From Paenibacillus cymbidii (GTDB lineage Bacteria; Bacillota; Bacilli; Paenibacillales; NBRC-103111): a stretch of DNA of 43,566 nt. A program made the position numbers and the translations under genes. Positions 34,116 through 42,855 of this stretch are shown here, piece by piece. The notes below the pieces were generated by a model that saw nothing but the letters and a program-made list of their open reading frames with translations, made no database searches and had not been told where the DNA came from. The stretch lies in contig NZ_SHLX01000056.1 of NCBI RefSeq assembly GCF_004764705.1, positions 1 through 43,566 of the forward strand, written 5' to 3'. Position 1 is the first letter of the stretch. Each line of letters starts with the position of its first letter.

Positions 34116-34361
34116 ATGGCACTGGCCCATCAACCCTCATCCGGCCGCTTGTATATCCCCGAACACATGTCGATCGGCAACAATGAATCGCTGCAAGCGC
34201 TGCTTTGCACCGAGCTGAAGCAAGGAACGTTGTCAGCCAAACAAATGGACGACCTGCAAACACGCTGCTGCCGCGAGCTGTCCGAACTGCGCCAGGAACT
34301 CGACACGCTGCTCGAAGAGCTGCGCGACTGGCTGCGCGTTCGCCGGACGGGGTGCCCGTAA
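34116..34361 (+). CDS. Hypothetical protein with C-terminal helix
   Basis: An 81-residue protein. Three cysteines occur, two adjacent (TRCCREL). The C-terminal half is a continuous acidic/basic heptad-like helix (ELSELRQELDTLLEELRDWL) suggestive of a coiled coil. GGAG lies upstream of the ATG. Monocistronic between the VOC gene and greA; no family is recognised. Confidence 0.65.
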   Translation: MALAHQPSSGRLYIPEHMSIGNNESLQALLCTELKQGTLSAKQMDDLQTRCCRELSELRQELDTLLEELRDWLRVRRTGCP

Positions 34362-34551
34362 CCCGGGCAACCGCCGCTCCTTACCTGAATGGATCGAACC
34401 CGATATCCCCCTGCACCTCCGAGCGCTTCCCGCCCCCTTTCAGCTTCCGGCAGGAAACAAAACCGTTCGTCCCGTCACCTGCAACCCGTTTTTGGCATCG
34501 CGGACCGAAAAAGTGTACAATCGAAACAAACGCGTTTTTGGAGGTGGCCCC

Positions 34552-35034
34552 ATGGCGGATGAAGAAGTGATTTTGACCCGGGAAGGCATGGCCCAGCTGG
34601 AGCAGGAGCTCGAAGAGCTGAAATCGGTCAAGCGCAGAGAAATCGCCGCGCGGATCAAACTGGCGATCAGCTACGGCGATTTGAAGGAGAACAGCGAGTA
34701 TCATGCGGCGAAAGACGACCAGGCATTTATGGAAACGCGCATCGCCGTACTTGAGAAGATGCTGACAAGGGCCAAGGTGACCGATGCGTCCAGCATTGAT
34801 CTGTCGCGCGTTCACGTCGGCTGCACCGTCGTGCTGAACGATGTCGAATTGGCCGAAACGATGACGTACCGGATCGTCGGACCGGCCGAAGCGGACGTGT
34901 TCGACAACAAAATTTCGTACGAAAGCCCGCTCGGCACCGCCCTCATGGACAAAAAAGTCGGCGAAATCATACGCGTAGCCGCACCCGACGGACTGATCGA
35001 ATACGAGTTGCTGGAAATTCGCGCAATCGGCTAA
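34552..35034 (+). CDS. greA: Transcription elongation factor GreA
   Basis: A 160-residue GreA that stimulates RNA polymerase to cleave backtracked RNA. The N-terminal coiled-coil finger holds the acidic tip (SYGDLKENSEYHAAKDDQ), and the C-terminal domain has GTALMDKKVGEIIRVAAPDG. The start at 34552 follows GGAGG; the upstream extension is non-homologous. It starts 190 bp after the 81-residue ORF and is convergent with the copA remnant. Some Paenibacillaceae carry several Gre-type genes, so a paralogue is possible. Confidence 0.94.
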   Translation: MADEEVILTREGMAQLEQELEELKSVKRREIAARIKLAISYGDLKENSEYHAAKDDQAFMETRIAVLEKMLTRAKVTDASSIDLSRVHVGCTVVLNDVELAETMTYRIVGPAEADVFDNKISYESPLGTALMDKKVGEIIRVAAPDGLIEYELLEIRAIG

Positions 35035-35084
35035 CCGGCGCTTCGCCGCCCGATCCGGCGAGCGCGTTGCAGACGCCAACCGGC

Positions 35085-35212
35085 ACAACGGCTCCCGAGG
35101 CGCCAAATTGACGGCGGCGTTCGTGACGCCGGCAGCTCGGCAAGCTCCTTCCCGCTGCGGGTCGCGCGTGTGTCGCAAGTCATGCCGGCAATCTGCAGCG
35201 TCGTTTGAGCCC
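35085..35212 (-). pseudogene. Remnant of a copA copper-exporting ATPase N-terminus
   Basis: On the minus strand, around 35210-35140, the translation reads QTTLQIAGMTC then DTRATR...KELAELP. It continues one frame over as GVTNAAVNLA (to about 35095). Together these match the first heavy-metal domain of CopA (LQI.GMTCAACA.RIEK.L..LPGV..A.VNLA). The second Cys of CxxC is lost, a one-base frameshift sits at LPG, and nothing of the ATPase body follows. It directly follows csoR-copZ, where copA is normally found. About 100 bp upstream of it, after copZ, I see no gene. Confidence 0.7.
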
Positions 35213-35309
35213 CTATCCAATACCATCCGCCAAAAAAAGGACCGATTGCGCGGCTCTGCAAAGAGCGGACGAAAAAGAGCGTGTCCGCTTGCCGTCCATC
35301 GGCCAGGCA

Positions 35310-35510
35310 TCAAACGACCGAGTAGCCTTGTTCCTCGATCGCTTCCTTGATCTCCTCGAGCTTGACTTTCGCCTCGTCGTATTCGACCGCCACGGATTTG
35401 CCGGCCAAATCGACTTTGCCGGACGCTCCCGCTTCCTTCACTGCGCCTTCCACCGAACGGACGCAATGGCCGCACGACATGCCTTCCACATGCAACGTAA
35501 CATTTTTCAT
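35310..35510 (-). CDS. copZ: Copper chaperone CopZ
   Basis: A 66-residue heavy-metal-associated domain. The Cu(I)-binding motif GMSCGHC (Cys13, Cys16) lies in loop 1, in the ferredoxin-like order, and the C-terminal strand ends EEQGYSVV. It normally passes Cu(I) to CopA, which is broken here. GAGGAGG precedes the ATG. It lies 35 bp after csoR and is likely co-transcribed under CsoR control. Confidence 0.95.
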   Translation of the reverse strand: MKNVTLHVEGMSCGHCVRSVEGAVKEAGASGKVDLAGKSVAVEYDEAKVKLEEIKEAIEEQGYSVV

Positions 35511-35545
35511 GACGAGTTCCTCCTCGGAAAATAATGATCGGGCCT

Positions 35546-35890
35546 TTACTTCATCAGCTTGTTGACGGTAACGAGCAGTTCTTCGATCACGTCGCGATCG
35601 CCAGACTGGATGCGTTCCACGACGCAGCTTTTCATATGGTTCTCGAGCAGCAGCTTGCCGACGCCGTTCAGCGCCGATTGAATGGCGGCGATCTGGTTGA
35701 GCACGTCGTCGCAGTAGGTGTCTTTTTCGATCAGCCCTTTGACGCCGCGAATTTGCCCTTCGATCCGGTTGAGCCGGGACACGAGATTCGCTTTCGTTTT
35801 ATCGGAATGATGGCTTCTGCGCGGCTCGCCTTCCGCGGCGCAGCATTCCGCTCCGTTCTGCTCCGTATGCGCCGTATGCTCCATGTTCAT
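35546..35890 (-). CDS. csoR: Copper-sensing transcriptional repressor CsoR
   Basis: A 114-residue all-helical CsoR. The Cu(I) ligands are the Cys in DTYCDDVL and the His and Cys of HMKSC, as in known CsoR. The DNA-contacting N-terminal helix is KANLVSRLNRIEGQIRGVKGLIE. The start at 35890 follows AAGGGGG. A second ATG (35884) is also possible. Upstream of the fold is an unusual His/Cys-bearing tail of about 28 residues (MEHTAHTEQNGAECC...HHSDK). Confidence 0.94.
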   Translation of the reverse strand: MNMEHTAHTEQNGAECCAAEGEPRRSHHSDKTKANLVSRLNRIEGQIRGVKGLIEKDTYCDDVLNQIAAIQSALNGVGKLLLENHMKSCVVERIQSGDRDVIEELLVTVNKLMK

Positions 35891-35908
35891 CACCGCCCCC
35901 TTGACACC

Positions 35909-35938
35909 AATATACAATACCCCCCATGGGTATGTCAA
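35909..35938 (-). promoter_or_regulatory. csoR promoter with CsoR operator
   Basis: Minus-strand TTGACA (35938-35933) and TATATT (35914-35909) are 18 bp apart. The spacer is almost filled by the pseudo-palindrome ATACCCCCCATGGGTAT (35917-35933), the typical CsoR site form TACCCC..GGGTA. Copper-free CsoR would cover the promoter. Confidence 0.85.
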
Positions 35939-36068
35939 ACAGAAATTTCACCCGCCCGCCGCACATCCGCATCATTGTCACACAGTATATGCCGATCGGG
36001 CTTGCGCTATCCCTTCGCTTGCCGCGCCAGGAATCGCCGCAGCCCGACCGGCAGGCGGAAACGTCGCT

Positions 36069-36380
36069 TCATTTGCCGAATTCCCGGTCGAACTCCTCGT
36101 TGCGCCGCGCCACTTCCGCCCGCATCTTTCCGAGCGCCGGAGCGAGCCACGCTGCCAGCAGCGACTCCCAGACGAGCAGCGCAAAACCACACACGCCAAG
36201 CGCGATGCCGATCCGGCTCGCGGCCAGCCCGCCCGTCTCGCGCAGCGCCGTGCCGAACTTGCCCGGCGGCGTCGACCAGGCATGAATGTTGACCAAGTCT
36301 TGAGCCGCCGCTATGTGCGCCGCCGCATACAGCAGAATGCCTCCCAGCAGCAAAAACCCTCCGGCGATAATCCGTTTCAT
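36069..36380 (-). CDS. Two-TM membrane protein, unknown function
   Basis: A 103-residue protein with hydrophobic helices at about 4-25 and 58-80 and a charged C-terminal helix (KMRAEVARRNEEFDREFGK) that is probably cytoplasmic. The start at 36380 follows AAGGAGGAG. It lies 49 bp after the glycoside hydrolase-like gene and is the last gene of that operon. I recognise no family. It could be an accessory subunit of the polysaccharide machine. Confidence 0.72.
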   Translation of the reverse strand: MKRIIAGGFLLLGGILLYAAAHIAAAQDLVNIHAWSTPPGKFGTALRETGGLAASRIGIALGVCGFALLVWESLLAAWLAPALGKMRAEVARRNEEFDREFGK

Positions 36381-36429
36381 CGCTTCTCCTCCTTGTTGCC
36401 GCCGCTTGCTCCCTGCCGCGCGGCTGCCG

Positions 36430-38784
36430 TCAGCGGGCCAATTCGTGAGCCGCAAACGCGGCTTTAACGATATCGTACGACGGCTTCAGCCGTTCGTGCG
36501 TCAGCGGATATTCCCAATCCTGCCACTCGTACAGCGGCATATCCGCCGCACGCAGCATGCCGTTCGCCGCCGCGGGCAGCGAGTCCGCTATGGCGGAACC
36601 GGCCGGCGCAAGCTGCAGCTTGTTTATGTCCTGGTCCGGCTTGTAGGTGACGACGGCCACGCGGAAGCCCGGCGTACGCACGCTCGCGCCGATGCCGTCC
36701 CGCCGGATGTCCCCTGTCGCTTCGTGCGTGCTGGGGTCCTTGATCTGCAGCAGCTGCCACGGAATGCGCAGTTCGACGATTCCATTATCGGCGTTCGCCG
36801 CGACATCCGTCAACGAATCGTACTGCGGGCTGTCCGGGTCGGCATTGCCGAAACGCAGCACGCCCGTTTCGTACGACTCGAACGGAATCACTTCATCCGC
36901 CGCCCCTTTCCGGTCCGGGAACGACAGTTCCTTGTTGAGCGTCAGCAGCTGCCTGTGGAAGATCCCGTTATTGATCTTATCCGCGTAAGGCGCCTGCGGG
37001 ATCATGCCGAGCATCCGCCCGTATTGCAGCTCGTGCAGGTCGTAGTAGCTGTCGACCCACACCCGCGAAGCGTCCGGCCCCTTGATGTCGATCGCCAGAT
37101 CGAACCCGGCGTCGCTCGTCAAACCGCCTCCGCCCGGCACCGTCAGTTGCCCCTGACCGGGCACCGTGTCGAGCAAAATTGTCGCCCCTGTCTTCGTCCA
37201 GTCGAGCGGCTGCCCGCCTCGGCCGAAATCGAGCCGGAAATATACATACCGCTCGTCGCTGGCCATATACAGCCGCTCGATGCGGCGCTGCTCGTCGTAG
37301 CCGTCGCCATAAGCGTGCGGCGCGCTGCCGCCGGAAGCTTCCGCAAGCGGCCGGATGCCGGCTTTTGACCAGTCGCCCGTTTTGCCGTCCGCTTTGACCA
37401 GCAGGTCCTTCGCTCCCGGATCGAAGCTCAGCAAGCCGAAGTTTTGCTCGCTAGTCTGCACGTTCGACCAGAACGGCCGGCGGTCGGGATCGTCGTAGTC
37501 CATGTTGTTCCACGTCCGTTTGAACCATTCGTCCTGCCAGGTGAACACGAGCCCCCCGGCCAACCCTTCGCGGTGAATATCCTCATACAGTCGGCTGACG
37601 ATTTCGCCTTGCTCCTTCTCGGAATGGAACCCCTGGTTCCAGCCGCTGACGTTGCGATGCGTCATCCCCCGCGAGGAAGGAATGCCGAACTCCGCCACAA
37701 GAACCGGCATCCGGTGCGCCTTCTTCAAATCGTTCAGGTAGCCGGCGTAGTTGTTTTTTTCGCCGCGGTGATCGATGTAGTTGATGTAGCTCTTCTCGTA
37801 ATTCAGAAAATCCGGGTAATACGGATACACGTGATAGGAGGCAAAATATCCCGCTTTCAGCGCCGGCGTCGGCCACATGACGTTCGGATCGACGGATACG
37901 GCGTCTTCCTTGGCGAGCGGCTCGGCCGGATGGTGCAGCAGGTCGGTCGTCACCCAGTTCGTAAAGCTGATCGGCCGCTGCCAGCGATACGTGTCCGTTT
38001 CGTACCGGACCGTATCGTCGAGCGCACGCGCCAGCCACGTTTCGAACGGCGACGCCGACTGCGTGCGGAAGTACGTGCCGGCGTAATCCGGCGCGCCCGC
38101 ATGATTGGCATTCGTCGACTGGACAATGTCCGGATCCCATTCGACGCCGATGACCCAGCCAAGCACATACTTCGACACATCCGCCTTGTATACGCCGGAA
38201 GCGTGACCGGGCCTCGCGGGAATGTCCGCCCGCCCGTGAATGACGTCGATGATGCGCCGCGTCTCCTCGGCAAATTCCTGCGCGTTCGCTTCGTCGAACA
38301 CGTCTCTCGTCTCGAGCAGCTTGTCTTCGTTCATCCAGATGCCGTGCAGCACGTACAGCGGATGCTTCGCATGCTCGTTATACTCCAGCAGCGCCTCGTA
38401 GAAAGCGGGCGGATGCAGCGTATACACGCGGACGACGTTGGCGTTCATCGCGCCGATCTCGCGAAACCAGCGGGCGTATTCGGCTTTCGTAATCGCCGCC
38501 TCACCGGGAAAATGGCCCGGCTTGGCGATGCCCATATTCACGCCTTTCAGCAGCATGTCCTCTGCCTTGCCGCCGCGGTAGCGCTGCAAATACTGGCCGC
38601 CGACGTTGGCCGGAATCGTAATGCCGTCGACTTGCACGGTCTCCGCCCGGTCGAGCGGATCCAGCATCCCGGACAGCCATACGACGACAGCGACGACCGC
38701 CAGCAGGACAACGCCGGCCGCAGCCGCAATCAGGCCGCGCCGCAGGCGGGCGCTGCCGTACTTCTCGCTTCGCAAGCTTCTCAT
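36430..38784 (-). CDS. Membrane-anchored glycoside hydrolase-like protein with C-terminal carbohydrate-binding-like domain
   Basis: A 784-residue protein. A basic cytoplasmic start and one TM helix (about 18-38) anchor it. Residues about 75-430 look like a clan GH-A TIM barrel: LLKGVNMG, RVYTLHPP, acid/base candidate Glu215 in WVIGVEWDP, the aromatic-rich YHVYPYYPDF, and nucleophile candidate Glu365 in LVAEFGIPSS, then FTWQDEW. The C-terminal part (about 490-720) is beta-rich (YVYFRLDFG ... ILLDT) and resembles CBM9/DOMON-type modules. It could trim or transfer a nascent polysaccharide outside the cell. The start overlaps the glycosyltransferase stop as ATGA. No exact GH family is assigned. 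Confidence 0.75.
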   Translation of the reverse strand: MRSLRSEKYGSARLRRGLIAAAAGVVLLAVVAVVVWLSGMLDPLDRAETVQVDGITIPANVGGQYLQRYRGGKAEDMLLKGVNMGIAKPGHFPGEAAITKAEYARWFREIGAMNANVVRVYTLHPPAFYEALLEYNEHAKHPLYVLHGIWMNEDKLLETRDVFDEANAQEFAEETRRIIDVIHGRADIPARPGHASGVYKADVSKYVLGWVIGVEWDPDIVQSTNANHAGAPDYAGTYFRTQSASPFETWLARALDDTVRYETDTYRWQRPISFTNWVTTDLLHHPAEPLAKEDAVSVDPNVMWPTPALKAGYFASYHVYPYYPDFLNYEKSYINYIDHRGEKNNYAGYLNDLKKAHRMPVLVAEFGIPSSRGMTHRNVSGWNQGFHSEKEQGEIVSRLYEDIHREGLAGGLVFTWQDEWFKRTWNNMDYDDPDRRPFWSNVQTSEQNFGLLSFDPGAKDLLVKADGKTGDWSKAGIRPLAEASGGSAPHAYGDGYDEQRRIERLYMASDERYVYFRLDFGRGGQPLDWTKTGATILLDTVPGQGQLTVPGGGGLTSDAGFDLAIDIKGPDASRVWVDSYYDLHELQYGRMLGMIPQAPYADKINNGIFHRQLLTLNKELSFPDRKGAADEVIPFESYETGVLRFGNADPDSPQYDSLTDVAANADNGIVELRIPWQLLQIKDPSTHEATGDIRRDGIGASVRTPGFRVAVVTYKPDQDINKLQLAPAGSAIADSLPAAANGMLRAADMPLYEWQDWEYPLTHERLKPSYDIVKAAFAAHELAR

Positions 38785-40250
38785 CGGCCGCCGCCCCCTC
38801 CCGCTCCCGGTCCTACGGAAATGCCTTTGCGGACCATCTCTCCCCACTCCTGACGTTTGCCGAGAATCGCCTGCACCAGCCCGCGGCAGCGCCACACCGT
38901 CTGGATCGGGCGATACCAGAACGACTCGGACAACGCCCACCAGAACAGCCGGGATATGTCGGCCACCCGGTTGTATTTGCGCAGGCCCCATTCCTCAAGC
39001 AGCACCGCCCCCATCGACAGAAACGAGCCGTACAGCACCATCGAAGCGAGAAGCAGCGCGCTGAACGCCGCGTTGATATCGCCAATCAGCAGATGGGCGA
39101 CGAGCAGCGCGTAGCCGCACAATTCGACGACGGGACCGAGCAGCTCGACGAACAAAAAGTACGGCATCGACACCAGCCCGATCCGGCCGTAGCGCGGGTT
39201 CAGAATCATGCCGCGATGACGCCACAGGCTTTCGAACAGCCCGCGGTGCCAACGAATGCGCTGCAGCTTCAGGATGCGCAGCTGCTCGGGCGCTTCCGTC
39301 CAGCAGACCGGGTCGGGGATGTAAGCGATATGCGCCTTGCTCTTCTTCCTGCGGATCAGCCGATGCAGCCGCACGATCAGCTCCATATCTTCCCCGATCG
39401 TGCCGGTTTCGTAACCTCCCGCCTCCAGCAGCCAATCTTTGCGGAACACGCCGAACGCGCCGGACACGATCAGCAGCATGTTCATTCGGCTGAGCCCGAT
39501 GCGTCCCATCAGGAACGCCCGCATGTATTCGATCACTTGCATCACGACGATCCGGTTGCGCGACAGCCGGATGTCGCCGCCGAGAAACCCCCGGTCGACG
39601 AAGCTGCCGTTGGCGATGCCCACGCTGCCGCCGCAGGCGATAATTTCTTCGCCGGGCTTTGCCTCCGCGATCGGTTTCATGATTTTCAGAAACGCGTCCG
39701 GATCGAGCACCGTGTCGCCGTCCAGCGAAACAACGTACGGGTAATGGGCCAAATTGATGCCGACGTTCAAGGCGTCGGCTTTGCCGCCGTTCTCCTTGTC
39801 GGCGAGCACCAGGTTCGGGTGCCGGCGCGACCGGTATATGCCGCGAACCGGCTTCGTCGCTTTCGGCAGCCCCGACCAGGGCACCTGGTGTTTTACTTCG
39901 AACATATCGAACTCGTCGATCATCCGCTGCAGCGTGGCATCCTTCGATCCGTCGTTGACGACGATGATTTCGTAGCTGCCGTAGTTGATGCCGAGCAGCG
40001 ACCGTACGCTGTCGACGATGTTGAGCGCTTCGTTGTAGGCCGGCACCAGGATGGACAAGGGCGGGCTGAACGAGGAATGGAGCAGCTCTTCGTAATGGAA
40101 GGGCGGGATGTCCGAATCCGCGCGCAGCGTGCGAAACGCGACAACGAACAACGCGAGATAGAACAGCGCGACGAGCGCAACGTAAGCGGCAACGACGACG
40201 GAGCCGACCGTCGCGATGACGGCCGGCCATTCACTCCACGTTCCGTTCAT
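38781..40250 (-). CDS. Processive family-2 glycosyltransferase (membrane polysaccharide synthase)
   Basis: A 489-residue GT2 synthase of the NodC/cellulose/PNAG type. TM helices lie at about 12-37 and at several places after residue 355. The catalytic domain has VPAYNEA (70-75), VVNDGSKD, DKENGGKADALN, SLDGD (175-179, the DxD metal site), GED (286-288, catalytic base) and QRIRW (330-334, the QxxRW acceptor motif). It therefore should polymerise and export a polysaccharide. No PilZ domain or BcsB-like partner is present. Its start overlaps the HEAT-like gene by 20 bp. Confidence 0.93.
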   Translation of the reverse strand: MNGTWSEWPAVIATVGSVVVAAYVALVALFYLALFVVAFRTLRADSDIPPFHYEELLHSSFSPPLSILVPAYNEALNIVDSVRSLLGINYGSYEIIVVNDGSKDATLQRMIDEFDMFEVKHQVPWSGLPKATKPVRGIYRSRRHPNLVLADKENGGKADALNVGINLAHYPYVVSLDGDTVLDPDAFLKIMKPIAEAKPGEEIIACGGSVGIANGSFVDRGFLGGDIRLSRNRIVVMQVIEYMRAFLMGRIGLSRMNMLLIVSGAFGVFRKDWLLEAGGYETGTIGEDMELIVRLHRLIRRKKSKAHIAYIPDPVCWTEAPEQLRILKLQRIRWHRGLFESLWRHRGMILNPRYGRIGLVSMPYFLFVELLGPVVELCGYALLVAHLLIGDINAAFSALLLASMVLYGSFLSMGAVLLEEWGLRKYNRVADISRLFWWALSESFWYRPIQTVWRCRGLVQAILGKRQEWGEMVRKGISVGPGAGGGGGR

Positions 40251-41328
40251 AGCTCCTCCTCTCCAGCATCTCCCCTGCCGCTTCGCGCGCGTAACGGTCG
40301 GGATGCTGCCCGGCGATTCGCGCCAAATGCGTTCCGCCTTGGGGGTAGCGGCCGATCGCTTGCGCGGCTTCGATGCGTACGGCGTAAGCTTCGTCGCCGA
40401 TCATTTGCTCCAGCAGGCTGCGGTAGCCCGCATTGCGCACTTCTCCCATGAGCCGCGCCGCCATCAGCCGCTCCGGCCACGGATACCCGCGCCAGTCGAC
40501 GTAACGCGCCAGCAGCGCATCCTCCGCGCCTTGGCTCAAGTAGCCGAAATTGGCGGCAGCCTTGAGCGCGCGCACGCGCAGCTCGTCCGACGGCGAAAGC
40601 AAGAGCCGCTCATACAGCGCCAGACAGCGCTCCGTCCGGATGTTGCGCGTCCGCAGCACGTCGATCAGGTTGCGCTGCAGCGCCTTGTCGGCTTCATCGA
40701 ACTGTTCGATCAACTCCTCCAGCAGCTCCGTACCGAGCGCCATCAGCACTTGCCGGTAGCGGTGCTCGGACGAAAGCGGCAGCTTGCCGTGCCGGCCAAG
40801 CAGCCATTCCGCCGCCAGCTTGTCCTGGAACGCCGCCAGCGCCCGCAAGGCCCCCCACCATTCCTCCGGCTGCAGCCGGCTGCGGTGCAGGAAAGCGGAA
40901 ACTTCCGGCTGCAGCCGGTCCATATGAAACAACGCGATATGCGCCAGCGCGTGTTGCCTTATTCGGGTCCGGCGATCGAGCAGCTGATTGCGGTACAGCG
41001 GCCCATAGACGTCGCCGGCCAGCCGGTAAATCCGCTCCTGCTCCGCCAACGTGCCGCCCACGCGCAGCCGGTGCGTCAAATACATCTCCAGCGTGCGCCA
41101 TTCCCACTTCCGCCGGGGCATGAGACGGCGAGAGTTTTCCCCTTGCGTCACGAATCGTTCGATCGGCGATTCCGGCAGCGAGGCGCGCGATGTCCAGGCC
41201 GCCATGAAGCCGCGCCGCCGGTTCAGCGCCCACTTGCGCAGCAGCAAGTAGCCGTACAGGACAAGCAGCAAGCAGGCGAAGCCGGCGCAAACCAGCGCGA
41301 TGGCGCGAACTGCGTCCTGGTCGCTCAT
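40231..41328 (-). CDS. Membrane-anchored HEAT-repeat-like protein
   Basis: A 365-residue protein with one N-terminal TM helix (about 8-30, ALVCAGFACLLLVLYGYLLL), then about 320 residues of helical-repeat protein. Repeated helix pairs such as DELRVRALKAAANFG, PERLMAARLMGEV and EAYAVRIEAAQAIGRYP fit HEAT/PBS-lyase-like repeats. It should be a cytoplasmic scaffold. It overlaps the response regulator stop as ATGA and the GT2 start by 20 bp, so it is stoichiometrically coupled to both. No enzyme motif is seen. Confidence 0.78.
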   Translation of the reverse strand: MSDQDAVRAIALVCAGFACLLLVLYGYLLLRKWALNRRRGFMAAWTSRASLPESPIERFVTQGENSRRLMPRRKWEWRTLEMYLTHRLRVGGTLAEQERIYRLAGDVYGPLYRNQLLDRRTRIRQHALAHIALFHMDRLQPEVSAFLHRSRLQPEEWWGALRALAAFQDKLAAEWLLGRHGKLPLSSEHRYRQVLMALGTELLEELIEQFDEADKALQRNLIDVLRTRNIRTERCLALYERLLLSPSDELRVRALKAAANFGYLSQGAEDALLARYVDWRGYPWPERLMAARLMGEVRNAGYRSLLEQMIGDEAYAVRIEAAQAIGRYPQGGTHLARIAGQHPDRYAREAAGEMLERRSYERNVE

Positions 41329-42536
41329 CGGCGGCCTCCGGGCAGCAGGCGCCGGATGCGCGCTTCCAGCTCCGGCAGCCGGAACGGCTTCGTGACGTAA
41401 TCGTCGGTGCCGGCCCGGATCGCCTGCGCGATGTCCGCTTCGTCGCCGATGCCGGTCAGCATCAGGATGCGGTATTTGTCGGCCGGATGCTCGGCGCGCA
41501 AGCGGCGCACCACTTCCATGCCGTTCATGCGCGGCATCATCCGGTCGAGGATCAGCAAATACGCTTGTCCGCTTCGATGCCACTCGTCCTGGAAGAACGC
41601 TTCCCCGTCCGGATACGTGCGAACGTCCAGCCCCGTTTCCGCCTCCTCCAGGTCGCGGACACGCCGCTCCAGCATGTTGCGGATAAGCGGGTCGTCGTCG
41701 ATAACGGCGACGCGGCCGGGCCCGGCTTGCGGGGAATCGCCGCCCGGCCCGCTGCCGTTCGCCGCTCCTTGCCGCAGCAGCTGGCCGATCGACATTTTGC
41801 GGCGCACCTTGTTCAGCACCCGCGCGGCAAACTCGGCCGGCTCAACCGGCTTCGGGATAAAATCGTCCGCCCCCGACTCGTAAGCCCGGATGCGGATGGC
41901 GCTGTCGTTTTGCGCGCTCATCAGCAGGACGGGCATCATCGACATCAGCGACCGTTCCTGCAAGTAAGCGAGCAGCTCGAAGCCGCCGCGTCCCGTCATG
42001 ACGACGTCGAGCACGACGCAGTCCGGCTTCAGCTCGCGAAACCAGCGCAGCGCCGTCTCCGGATATGGCGTGGCCATCACCATGCAGCCTTCCTGCTCCA
42101 GCCGCTCCTTCATGACGCGCAGCAGCGCAACATCGTCGTCGACGAGCAGCACGAGTGCTTCGTGCGGCTTGGCGGGATCGGCGGCTGCCTGCGTTTCTAC
42201 GGCTGCGGCGGTTTCCTCGCCGGCGGCGGCAAGCTCCCGCAGCGAAGCCGCCGCTTCGCCGTCGCCGGCGTTCGCGCTGCCGCGCAACGCCAGCAGCGGC
42301 GCGACGAAGCGCTCCAGTTCGGCCAGCGGCCACAAGCGATCGCCGTACTCCGCCAGCCCGGGCAGCAGCCGTTCGGCGGCAAGCGACCAATCGCCCAGGC
42401 CGATCGTCGCCGCCGTGCCTTTGATCCGGTGCAGCAGCCGGTACAGGTCCGCTTCCCGCACCGGTCCGCCGGTCAAACGCCAGGATGCGATCGTCTCGTC
42501 AAATTGTCCGATAAACAGCAGTTGATACTTCCTCAT
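41325..42536 (-). CDS. HPt-REC-REC phosphorelay protein
   Basis: A 403-residue signalling protein with no DNA-binding output. An N-terminal HPt-like domain has phosphorylatable His36 (LLHRIKGTAATIG). REC1 (about 126-245) has the acidic triad at 133-135, phosphoacceptor Asp177 (VVLDVVM) and Lys229. REC2 (about 274-400) has Asp280-282, Asp331 (LILDRMMPRMNG) and Lys383. It likely passes phosphate among its domains or partners and controls the membrane proteins encoded next. AAAGGAGAG precedes ATG 42536. It is the first gene of the operon; the kinase is not in this window. Confidence 0.88.
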   Translation of the reverse strand: MRKYQLLFIGQFDETIASWRLTGGPVREADLYRLLHRIKGTAATIGLGDWSLAAERLLPGLAEYGDRLWPLAELERFVAPLLALRGSANAGDGEAAASLRELAAAGEETAAAVETQAAADPAKPHEALVLLVDDDVALLRVMKERLEQEGCMVMATPYPETALRWFRELKPDCVVLDVVMTGRGGFELLAYLQERSLMSMMPVLLMSAQNDSAIRIRAYESGADDFIPKPVEPAEFAARVLNKVRRKMSIGQLLRQGAANGSGPGGDSPQAGPGRVAVIDDDPLIRNMLERRVRDLEEAETGLDVRTYPDGEAFFQDEWHRSGQAYLLILDRMMPRMNGMEVVRRLRAEHPADKYRILMLTGIGDEADIAQAIRAGTDDYVTKPFRLPELEARIRRLLPGGRR

Positions 42537-42855
42537 CTCGCTCTCCTTTAAGTCGCCGGGTCGAACGGGTTGATGCTTGTTTGAGGGGGTGAACGGTCGG
42601 AAGCCACGCCGCGTCGGGCGAGAGGGGTGAAACCGGGGATTTGACTTGCGCTTGCACTTCTGCGGCGACGGCGTCATGTTAGCGTTTGCTTTTCACTGTT
42701 CCCCTATTATAGCCGTTGTGGCGGCGGACGGAAAAGCCCTAATTTTGGCGGAAATAGGTTTGTCGTGCAAGGAGATGAGACCTGCTATCCATGCCCTTGT
42801 GCGCATCCCCATGGTATAATATCCCATAAGTGCTCCAAACAAGGAGGAAACGAGT
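42537..42855. promoter_or_regulatory. Divergent promoter region
   Basis: A 319-bp gap without a gene. On the minus strand TATAAT (42711-42706) is the likely -10 for the HPt-REC operon, leaving about 165 nt of leader in which I see no known riboswitch. On the plus strand an extended -10, TGGTATAAT (42812-42820), precedes the small membrane protein gene. Confidence 0.5.

Noticed and set aside
35031..35261. 76-codon minus-strand ORF as an intact small metal-binding gene
   Set aside because: Only the first part resembles a copper domain, the Cys pair is broken and the rest continues in another frame; a copA remnant explains it better.
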